Source: Ignavibacteriales bacterium
GTDB lineage: Bacteria; Bacteroidota; Ignavibacteria; UBA10030; SZUA-254
Direction of reading: 5' to 3'
DNA length: 5,573 nt
NCBI GenBank assembly: GCA_016207985.1
Contig: JACQYX010000157.1
Span: 1 to 5,573 of the forward strand
The notes under the pieces were generated by a model. It saw nothing but the letters and a program-made list of their open reading frames with translations, did no database searches and was not told the DNA's origin. Position 1 is the first letter of the stretch. The number at the start of each line of letters is the position of its first letter. Positions 1 through 5,573 of the stretch are shown piece after piece. The translations under genes and the position numbers were made by a program.

Positions 1-770
1 CCGATATCCAATATCTTGATACAGATAAGAACGACGATTTCATATTGATTCCGGGCGAGGAAGTTACCGACCGTGCTGAAAATAAACCGGTTCATCTTAA
101 TGGCATAGGTATCAAAGAACAAGTTGCACCGCAAGGTGGTACTACGATTCTTGAGACTATTCAGAACGACATCGATGCGATTCATGAAGCAGGGGGAATC
201 GCACAAATCAATCATCCAAATTGGAGATATTCCTTCAACGATACGGTATTGTCGGAAGTGAAGAATGTTAAACTTCTCGAGATTTATAATATTCACGTAG
301 AAAACAATAACTATTCTGCAGGAGGTTATCCCGGTATGGAGAAAATATGGGATAAAGTATTATCGCGAGGAGTTCTTTTGTATGGTGTAATCTCTGACGA
401 TGCTCATGATTATCTTGGAGAATTTACCGCCGATAAATCACCGCCGGGAACGGGATGGATTATGGTTCGTGCCAAAGAATTAACTGCTGAAGCGATCACA
501 GCTTCACTCGAGAAGGGAGATTTTTACGGCACAGTTGGAGTGCGTTTAAAAGACATTATAATCACCGATGATGAATATACTCTGGAGATTGAACCATTTG
601 GTGATGCGAAATACACAACACTGTTCATCGGGAAGGATGGTAAAATTCTAAAGGAAGATTTCAGTACCACTGCGACATATCATTTTAAAGGTGATGAAAA
701 ATATGTGCGCGCCAAAGTAATATGCTCAAGTGGTGATTTCGCAATTACACAGCCAGTATTCATCAAATAG
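1..770 (+). CDS. PHP-domain metallohydrolase (CehA/McbA-like), C-terminal part; start lies outside the window
   Basis: The frame is open from position 3 (255 codons to TAG 768-770), so the gene runs in from the left; the TTG at 45 is an internal leucine codon, not a start. Visible motifs fit a PHP metal-dependent phosphoesterase fold: PGEEVT near 51-68 with a candidate metal-binding glutamate, a following VHLNGIGI strand with histidine, INHPNW with histidine at 213-215, and SDDAHDY near 396-416. The PHP fold binds two or three metal ions and hydrolyses phosphoesters or, in CehA/McbA relatives, other esters and carbamates. From about position 560 a beta-rich tail (TLEIEPFGDAKYTTLFIG and onward) looks like the small beta-sandwich often found at the end of such secreted proteins. 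The N-terminal HxH motif and any signal peptide are out of view. The substrate is unknown. The next gene starts 12-45 bases downstream on the same strand, so co-transcription is likely. Confidence 0.82.
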   Translation, partial: DIQYLDTDKNDDFILIPGEEVTDRAENKPVHLNGIGIKEQVAPQGGTTILETIQNDIDAIHEAGGIAQINHPNWRYSFNDTVLSEVKNVKLLEIYNIHVENNNYSAGGYPGMEKIWDKVLSRGVLLYGVISDDAHDYLGEFTADKSPPGTGWIMVRAKELTAEAITASLEKGDFYGTVGVRLKDIIITDDEYTLEIEPFGDAKYTTLFIGKDGKILKEDFSTTATYHFKGDEKYVRAKVICSSGDFAITQPVFIK

Positions 771-782
771 AAAACATATTAA

Positions 783-2891
783 GTGAAGCTAAGAGTGCAA
801 ATGCATTTTCAGGGTATGACTCTAAACATACCCAACGTTATAAATAGAAAGCTGATATATTGTATAGTAGCTATTGTCCTATCGTTGCACGCATCTGCCC
901 AAACCGATAGAGTGATAAAGATTGCTTGCATCGGAAACAGCATTACATATGGTGCTGGTATTCAAGATAGAGAAAGAAATTCCTATCCGGCTCAGTTGCA
1001 GCAAATGTTTGGGAAGAGATGGGAGGTCAGGAATTTCGGTCTGAACGGGAGAACACTCCTCAAGAAAGGTGACTATCCTTATTGGAATGAGAGGGAATTA
1101 ATCGAAGTGAAAGAATTCAATCCAAACGTAGTAATAATTATGCTTGGCACGAATGATACAAAACCTTGGAATTGGAAATACAAAAATGAATTCGTCTCCG
1201 ATTATGAAAAATTCATCGACGAGTTTCAAAAAATTGAATCCCATCCTCTAATCTACATTTGTATTCCCGTTCCTGCTTTTCCGGGAGATTGGGGTATCCG
1301 TGATTCCATTATTAGAGTGGATATAATTCCATCCATCAAACAAATTCAGAGAGAAAAAAATGTTTCTCTCATCGATCTTTACACACCCTTCACGGGTAAG
1401 TCGGAATTATTTCCTGATGAAGTCCACCCCAATCAAGATGGAGCACGACTCATAGCACGCGAGATCTATAATATTTTATATCAGGATTACCATCTCATAA
1501 AATCCCCACCCGCTATTTATCCCATTCCCACAGTACGACAGCTTGAATGGCAAAATTTGGAGTACTACTGTTTCCTTCACTTCACAACCAACACCTTCAC
1601 CGATAAAGAATGGGGATATGGCGATGAACCTGAGTCAATCTTCAATCCGGTGGAGTTCGATGCGGAACAGATCGTTCGTGTCGTAAAAGATGCAGGGATG
1701 AAAGGGCTTATAATTACGGCGAAGCACCACGATGGTTTTTGCCTTTGGCAGTCGAAATACACTGAACATTCCGTAAAGAACAGTCTCTGGCGTGACGGCA
1801 AAGGCGATGTTGTCGAGGATTTATCGGATGCTTGTAAAAAATATGGATTGAAGTTCGGCGTTTATCTCTCGCCATGGGATCGTAACCACAGAGACTACGG
1901 TAAATCCGAATACCTTGAATATTATAGAAACCAACTGCGTGAGCTGCTAACGAACTATGGTGAGATTTTTGAAGTTTGGTTCGATGGAGCTAACGGCGGC
2001 GACGGTTATTATGGTGGTGAACATGGAACTAGAATGATCGACCGGAAAACTTATTACGATTGGAAAGAAACATGGAAAATTGTCAGAGAATTGCAGCCCA
2101 ATGCTGTTATGTTCAGCGATGTCGGTCCGGATATCCGGTGGGTTGGAAACGAAAATGGATATGCAGGCGAAACATGCTGGTCGTTGTACGGTCCCGCGGG
2201 TAAACAGAACGATGAGCCGGCACCTGGATACACAAAATATAAAGAAGCGATTGAAGGACATAGAGATGGGAAATTATGGCTCCCAGCCGAATGTGATGTA
2301 TCTATTCGCCCCGGATGGTTTTATCATGAACGTGAAGATACACTTGTAAAATCGGCAAAGAAATTATTCGATCTGTACCTGCAATCTGTTGGTAGAAACG
2401 GTTCGCTTTTACTGAATATTCCACCGGACCGGCGAGGTCGGTTTAACAAGAAAGATATAAAGGTACTCATGGAGTTTAAGAAACTCCGTGATGCAGCATT
2501 CGCCTCCAACCTCGCAAAAGGTGCAAACGTAACAGCGAGCAATTATAGATATAACGATATTCATTTCAGTCCGGATAATGTTCTTGATGATGATAAGAAT
2601 TCCTATTGGGCGACGGATGATTCTGTAATTTCTGCGTCGTTGCTGATCGATTTTAAAAGACAGATTACGGTTGAGAGTGTGTTGCTGCAGGAATATATAG
2701 CACTTGGTCAAAGGATTGAGTCGTTTATAGTCGATGGTTGGGATGGAAAAGCATGGAAGATACTCAGTTCCGGTACAACAATAGGACACAAACGGATTCT
2801 CGCATTTTCGGAATATAAGGTGAGTAAGATTAGGTTGAACATAATTAAGTCAAAATCCAGTCCGGTGATTTCAAATGTTGAAGTTTATTAA
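783..2891 (+). CDS. Secreted SGNH/GDSL esterase - GH29 alpha-L-fucosidase - F5/8-C domain fusion
   Basis: Residues are numbered from the GTG at 783. Residues 23-39 look like a signal peptide (NRK, hydrophobic core, ASA before Q40), so the protein is probably exported. Residues 43-235 are an SGNH hydrolase: GNSIT (Ser53), NFGLNG (Gly86), GTND (Asn124) and DEVH (Asp212, His215) give all four blocks. Residues 250-575 are a GH29 alpha-L-fucosidase: AKHHDGFCLW (313-322), the likely nucleophile Asp401 in EVWFDG, and the likely acid/base Glu457 in RWVGNENG, a pattern I associate with the GH29-B (alpha-1,3/4) group. Residues 577-702 look like an F5/8-C (discoidin) module, which often binds carbohydrate. 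Expected activity is removal of acyl groups and terminal alpha-L-fucose from a decorated glycan; the bond specificity is inferred. ATG at 801 or 816 may be the true start, since the GTG lacks a ribosome site and both ATGs keep the signal peptide intact. Confidence 0.9.
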   Translation: MKLRVQMHFQGMTLNIPNVINRKLIYCIVAIVLSLHASAQTDRVIKIACIGNSITYGAGIQDRERNSYPAQLQQMFGKRWEVRNFGLNGRTLLKKGDYPYWNERELIEVKEFNPNVVIIMLGTNDTKPWNWKYKNEFVSDYEKFIDEFQKIESHPLIYICIPVPAFPGDWGIRDSIIRVDIIPSIKQIQREKNVSLIDLYTPFTGKSELFPDEVHPNQDGARLIAREIYNILYQDYHLIKSPPAIYPIPTVRQLEWQNLEYYCFLHFTTNTFTDKEWGYGDEPESIFNPVEFDAEQIVRVVKDAGMKGLIITAKHHDGFCLWQSKYTEHSVKNSLWRDGKGDVVEDLSDACKKYGLKFGVYLSPWDRNHRDYGKSEYLEYYRNQLRELLTNYGEIFEVWFDGANGGDGYYGGEHGTRMIDRKTYYDWKETWKIVRELQPNAVMFSDVGPDIRWVGNENGYAGETCWSLYGPAGKQNDEPAPGYTKYKEAIEGHRDGKLWLPAECDVSIRPGWFYHEREDTLVKSAKKLFDLYLQSVGRNGSLLLNIPPDRRGRFNKKDIKVLMEFKKLRDAAFASNLAKGANVTASNYRYNDIHFSPDNVLDDDKNSYWATDDSVISASLLIDFKRQITVESVLLQEYIALGQRIESFIVDGWDGKAWKILSSGTTIGHKRILAFSEYKVSKIRLNIIKSKSSPVISNVEVY
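846..902 (+). other. Signal peptide coding region of the esterase-fucosidase
   Basis: A basic stretch (NRK) is followed by a hydrophobic core (LIYCIVAIVLSL) and ASA directly before QTD, a typical signal peptidase I site with cleavage after Ala39. No lipobox cysteine is present, so a lipoprotein is not indicated. Starting at ATG 816 would leave a normal-length n-region of about ten residues, which favours that start over the GTG at 783. Confidence 0.7.
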
Positions 2892-2918
2892 CGTTAATAG
2901 AAATCAGCGGTCAATTTC

Positions 2919-3821
2919 ATGAAAGGAATTATCTTCAACATTCAGCGCTACTCAGTGAACGATGGACCAGGTATCCGCTCGACTGTTTTTCTCAAAGGTT
3001 GTCCGCTTCATTGCAAGTGGTGCCACAATCCCGAGTCGATTTCGCTTGAGAAGGAATTGATCCTCCGTGAAGATCGCTGTATCCGATGTGGTGAATGCTT
3101 CTTGACCTGTAATTACTTTGCCGTGAACAATGTAGATGGTAAATATATTACCGATCGCGGAATCTGCGCTCATTGTGGCAGATGTGTCGAAGTTTGTTTT
3201 GCAGAAGCACGTGCAGTTGTCGGTAAGGAAATGTCGGTTGATGAGGTTATAAAGGAAGTTGAAAAAGATATTATCTTCTATAATCAATCGGGCGGTGGAG
3301 TAACTTTTTCCGGCGGTGAGCCGTTTCTACAACACGAGTTTCTTATTGAGCTTCTCAGAGCGTCCAAGCAAATAAGTCTTCACACCGCTGTAGATACTTC
3401 AGGATATTTTTCTTCCGAGATTCTCCAAATGGCAAATCAGTATATCGATCTTTACCTCTACGACGTTAAAACATTGGACGATACTATCCATAAAATGTTC
3501 ACAGGTGTTTCCAATAAATTAATTGTCGATAATCTCAGAAGACTTGTCGAATGGGGAAAGCAAACCATCGTTCGCGTTCCAATCATCCCGACAATCAATG
3601 ATCGTTTGGAAGAGATTCGGGAAATCGGTAATTTCATCAAGAGTCTTGGTGGTATCTATGAAATCCATATTCTCCCATACCATAAAACAGGTGTCGAGAA
3701 ATATCATCGGCTTGGACAACAGTATTGTATGGAGTACGCTGTTCAGCCGACGCAGGATAATTTGAATATCTTTGCAGATGAATTAAAGAAGTATGTACCA
3801 GATGTTAAAATAGGTGGATGA
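2919..3821 (+). CDS. Glycyl-radical enzyme activating enzyme (radical SAM, PflA-like with two extra 4Fe-4S clusters)
   Basis: This cytoplasmic enzyme would use S-adenosylmethionine and a 4Fe-4S cluster to place the glycyl radical on its partner enzyme. The N-terminus has the glycyl-radical activase signature: YSVNDGPGIRS (11-21), then the radical SAM cysteines in the CX3CX2C spacing (Cys28, Cys32, Cys35, in GCPLHCKWCHNPE). A ferredoxin-like insert follows, with CIRCGECFLTC (Cys54, 57, 60, 64) and CAHCGRCVEVC (Cys83, 86, 89, 93), enough for two further 4Fe-4S clusters. SGGEP at 131-135 is the SAM-binding GGE motif. At 300 residues it has the normal length for the insert-bearing activases of HypD, CutC and similar enzymes, so it looks complete. 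The start ATG leads straight into the conserved MKGIIFNIQRYS; no Shine-Dalgarno is visible. It lies 27 bases after the fucosidase and 67 before the glycyl-radical enzyme, its likely partner. Confidence 0.95.
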   Translation: MKGIIFNIQRYSVNDGPGIRSTVFLKGCPLHCKWCHNPESISLEKELILREDRCIRCGECFLTCNYFAVNNVDGKYITDRGICAHCGRCVEVCFAEARAVVGKEMSVDEVIKEVEKDIIFYNQSGGGVTFSGGEPFLQHEFLIELLRASKQISLHTAVDTSGYFSSEILQMANQYIDLYLYDVKTLDDTIHKMFTGVSNKLIVDNLRRLVEWGKQTIVRVPIIPTINDRLEEIREIGNFIKSLGGIYEIHILPYHKTGVEKYHRLGQQYCMEYAVQPTQDNLNIFADELKKYVPDVKIGG

Positions 3822-3831
3822 AAATAATCAG

Positions 3832-3850
3832 TCGGATTTTATCCGAATTT
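3832..3850 (+). terminator. Weak hairpin after the activase gene, possible terminator or attenuator
   Basis: TCGGAT (3832-3837) and ATCCGA (3841-3846) form a perfect 6-bp stem with a TTT loop, 10 bases after the activase stop, followed by the T-rich ATTTGTTTG. The stem is short with three G:C pairs and the T tract is interrupted, so any termination would probably be partial. It could lower expression of the downstream enzyme or mark a processing point. Confidence 0.3.
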
Positions 3851-3860
3851 GTTTGCCATA

Positions 3861-3882
3861 GCATCACTATTTATGGTGATGC
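3861..3882 (+). promoter_or_regulatory. Hairpin just upstream of the glycyl-radical enzyme start, overlapping a possible ribosome site
   Basis: GCATCAC (3861-3867) pairs exactly with GTGATGC (3876-3882) around an 8-base loop. The right arm overlaps GGTGAT (3875-3880), which matches part of the extended complement of the 16S rRNA 3' end and sits 8 bases before the ATG at 3889. If GGTGAT serves as a ribosome site, the hairpin would partly hide it and could affect translation. No riboswitch or known operator was recognised. Confidence 0.25.
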
Positions 3883-3888
3883 GATACT

Positions 3889-5241
3889 ATGATAATAAAA
3901 ACGACTATGACAGAAAGAGTTAAAAAACTACGTGAACAAAGCTTGAATGCTATTCCCACTATTTCACCTGAAAGAGCGCAAATAGTGACCCACTTATACC
4001 AAACACTTTTTCAAAATGAGTCGCACTTTCCGGGCTCAGTTGAAATGAAGCGGGCTTTAACATTTAAAACAATCTTAGAGAAAAAAATAATTTGTGTTAA
4101 TGATGACGAATTAATCGTTGGTGAGCGCGGACCCGCACCTAAAGCTACATATACCTATCCGGAAATCTGCTGTCATAGTCTGGAAGATTTAGACATATTG
4201 CATAATCGTAAACATACCTCTTTCAAAGTTGACGATGCAACACGCAGACTTTTCAGAGAAGAAATAATTCCATTCTGGCATGGTAAAACAATCCGAGAGA
4301 AGATATTCCGTGAAATGACTGATGAGTGGAAATGTGCCTATGAAGCTGGAATATTTACAGAGTTCATGGAGCAGCGCGCACCTGGCCATACCGTGCTTGA
4401 TGATAAAATTTACCGCAAAGGTATGCTTGAATTCAAAAAAGATATTGAACGAAGTTTGAGATCGCTCGATTTTAAGAACGATCCCGAAGCAAAGAAGAAA
4501 GAAGAAGAATTAAAAGCTATGAGCATCTGTGCCGATGCAATTGTTACACTTGCCAATCGTTACGCCGATAAGGTGCATGAGCTTGTATTAAAAGAAAAAG
4601 ATTTAAAGCGAAAGAACGAGTTAGAAAAAATCGAGCAGGTATGCCGGTATGTCCCTGCCAATGCATCCCGAAATTTCTGTGAAGCATTACAAGCTTACTG
4701 GTTTGTCCATCTCGGGGTTATCACAGAGCTTAATCCGTGGGATGCATTCAATCCCGGGCACCTCGACAGACATCTCTATCCATTCCATAAAAAAGGAATT
4801 GCTGACGGCACACTCACAAATGAGCAAGCCAAAGAATTATTACAATGCTTCTGGATAAAATTCAATAACCAGCCCGCACCTCCCAAGGTTGGTGTAACCG
4901 CTGCAGAGAGCTCAACTTACACCGACTTTGCCAACATCAATTCTGGCGGCATCATGGCTGATGGTAGCGATGGAGTCAATGAATTGACTTATCTCATACT
5001 TGATGTAATTGATGAAATGCGACTGGTTCAACCAAGCTCTAACATTCAGCTAAGAATGGCGGAACGAGCGGCTGTGTGGAAACGGGTGCTTTCGGAAAAG
5101 AGAGTTACATTCTTACCGGCTATTTTAATATCCCAAAAGTTTTTGAGATCACTCTTAACAACGGTATCGATCCAAGGACCGGTAAGAAGATCGGCATTGA
5201 ATCCGGAAATCCATCTTCTTTCAGATCGTTTGATGAATTAA
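3889..5241 (+). CDS. hypD: HypD-type glycyl-radical enzyme (trans-4-hydroxy-L-proline dehydratase), N-terminal part, frame broken near 5049
   Basis: The first 387 codons encode the N-terminal half of a pyruvate formate-lyase-family glycyl-radical enzyme. HypD removes water from trans-4-hydroxy-L-proline to give pyrroline-5-carboxylate, which is then reduced to proline. Compared from memory with Clostridioides difficile HypD, the substrate-pocket residues appear with a constant offset of 7: Phe159, His167 (in RAPGHTV), Asp285 (in PWDAF), Ser341, Asp346 and Phe347 (in SSTYTDFANIN), matching Phe152, His160, Asp278, Ser334, Asp339 and Phe340. This favours HypD over choline, glycerol or propanediol lyases. 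After QPSSNIQ (ending at 5049) the frame reads unrelated sequence, about 63 residues to TAA 5239-5241; the true continuation is in another frame. The start is ATG 3889, or ATG 3907 beginning MTERVKKLRE. The activase lies just upstream. No proC-like reductase is in view. The product as written would be inactive. Confidence 0.85.
   Translation: MIIKTTMTERVKKLREQSLNAIPTISPERAQIVTHLYQTLFQNESHFPGSVEMKRALTFKTILEKKIICVNDDELIVGERGPAPKATYTYPEICCHSLEDLDILHNRKHTSFKVDDATRRLFREEIIPFWHGKTIREKIFREMTDEWKCAYEAGIFTEFMEQRAPGHTVLDDKIYRKGMLEFKKDIERSLRSLDFKNDPEAKKKEEELKAMSICADAIVTLANRYADKVHELVLKEKDLKRKNELEKIEQVCRYVPANASRNFCEALQAYWFVHLGVITELNPWDAFNPGHLDRHLYPFHKKGIADGTLTNEQAKELLQCFWIKFNNQPAPPKVGVTAAESSTYTDFANINSGGIMADGSDGVNELTYLILDVIDEMRLVQPSSNIQLRMAERAAVWKRVLSEKRVTFLPAILISQKFLRSLLTTVSIQGPVRRSALNPEIHLLSDRLMN
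5043..5060 (+). other. Deletion and frameshift junction inside the hypD-like gene
   Basis: Left of the junction the frame encodes PSSNIQ (ending at 5049); right of it, a frame shifted by one base encodes NGGTSGCVE. In HypD as I remember it, about 45 residues lie between these motifs, including a conserved GWGQPAFYN-like loop. The expected Gln-to-Ala distance of 138 bases is 2 here, so about 136 bases (3n+1) appear to be absent. The exact breakpoint is uncertain by several bases. No slippery heptamer is visible, and recoding would not restore the missing residues in any case. Confidence 0.8.
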
Positions 5242-5573
5242 TGAATGCCTTCGAAAACCAGATAAAGTATTTCATCGATATCAAGATACAAGGAAACGAC
5301 GTCATCGAGCGGCTCTACGCTGAGCAGATGCCAGTACCGTTCCTTTCTATTCTGATTGATGATTGCATTGTTAAAGGCAAAGATTACAACGATGGCGGTG
5401 CACGTTACAACACGAACTATATTCAAGGTGTTGGAATCGGGACGATTACCGATTGTCTTTCCTCGATAAAGTATCATGTGTTTGATAAGAAAGCGTTATC
5501 CATGTTGGATATGCTGACGATACTCAAAGCTGATTTCGAAGGACACGAAAGAGTGCGCCAGCTTTTATTGAAT
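5049..5573 (+). pseudogene. hypD: Continuation of the HypD-type glycyl-radical enzyme in a shifted frame, running off the right edge
   Basis: Reading from 5049 (GCT AAG AAT GGC) gives 175 codons without a stop to the window end. They begin AKNGGTSGCVETGAFGKE, which holds the glycyl-radical-enzyme catalytic cysteine (codon 5073-5075) and the nearby glutamate (5079-5081), equivalents of Cys434 and Glu436 of HypD; the tyrosine at 5121-5123 corresponds to Tyr450. Later blocks GGARYNTNYIQGVGIGTI and YHVFDKKA also match HypD as remembered, without obvious gaps. The segment would cover about residues 426-600 of a roughly 790-residue protein; the C-terminal glycyl-radical loop lies beyond the window. 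The frame has a stop (TAA 5040-5042) just before it and no credible start at its beginning. It is therefore the second part of the gene that starts at 3889 and not an independent one. The first in-frame ATG is at 5241, overlapping the upstream stop as TAATG. Confidence 0.88.

Noticed and set aside
45..770. A complete 241-residue protein starting at TTG 45
   Set aside because: The frame is open upstream to the window edge and PHP motifs require more N-terminal sequence; the TTG is an internal leucine codon.
2409..2789. Open frame of 126 codons on the - strand
   Set aside because: It lies entirely antisense to the well-supported fucosidase and discoidin region, and its translation shows no recognisable domain.
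2952..3287. Open frame of 111 codons on the - strand
   Set aside because: It is antisense to the cysteine-rich part of the activase, whose motifs establish the + strand frame; it is a shadow frame.
3847..3888. Bacteroidota-type promoter (TTTG and TAnnTTTG) suggested by the repeated TTTG at 3848-3854
   Set aside because: No properly spaced TAnnTTTG box follows before the start codon.
5040..5060. Programmed ribosomal frameshift site at the hypD junction
   Set aside because: There is no slippery heptamer or clear stimulatory structure, and a frameshift could not supply the roughly 45 missing residues.
3889..5241. Fucose-pathway propanediol dehydratase as the identity of the glycyl-radical enzyme
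   Set aside because: The fucosidase neighbour made this attractive, because fucose breakdown yields 1,2-propanediol. The pocket residues and surrounding motifs match HypD, and no aldehyde dehydrogenase or microcompartment gene is visible.
5238..5477. Open frame of 79 codons on the - strand at the right end
   Set aside because: It is antisense to the shifted-frame HypD continuation, which has clear homology.

Overview
The window reads as a piece of an anaerobic, glycan-degrading bacterial genome, most likely from the Bacteroidota/Ignavibacteria side of the FCB group. This is an inference. It rests on low-to-moderate G+C, mostly absent Shine-Dalgarno sequences, a secreted fucosidase with a discoidin-type domain, and oxygen-sensitive glycyl-radical chemistry. 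All genes lie on the + strand with short gaps, and no RNA gene, mobile element or CRISPR array is visible.

Layout: (1) positions 1-770 hold the C-terminal part of a PHP-type metallohydrolase (CehA/McbA-like) whose start lies outside the window. (2) After 12 bases, 783-2891 encode a secreted three-part protein: an SGNH/GDSL esterase, a GH29 alpha-L-fucosidase and a C-terminal F5/8-C (discoidin-like) domain. (3) After 27 bases, 2919-3821 encode a radical-SAM glycyl-radical-enzyme activase with two extra 4Fe-4S clusters. (4) A 67-base gap holds two small hairpins. (5) From 3889 to the right edge lies a glycyl-radical enzyme that closely resembles trans-4-hydroxy-L-proline dehydratase (HypD, the glycyl-radical enzyme and not the hydrogenase maturation factor of the same name). 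It continues past the window.

The main anomaly is in the last gene. Its reading frame is intact through about codon 387 (position 5049). The homologous protein then resumes at once in another frame with the active-site motif GTSGCVE and stays open to the right edge. Compared with HypD as I remember it, about 45 residues are missing, which fits a deletion of about 136 bases. The upstream frame ends in a shifted tail at 5241, where an overlapping TAATG could make the remainder look like a separate gene. The cause is either a real inactivating deletion or an assembly error.

Functionally, genes 1 and 2 suggest extracytoplasmic processing of esterified, fucosylated glycans, and genes 3 and 4 suggest anaerobic hydroxyproline use. 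One possible common source is hydroxyproline-rich glycoproteins such as plant arabinogalactan proteins, or animal matrix. This link is speculative.
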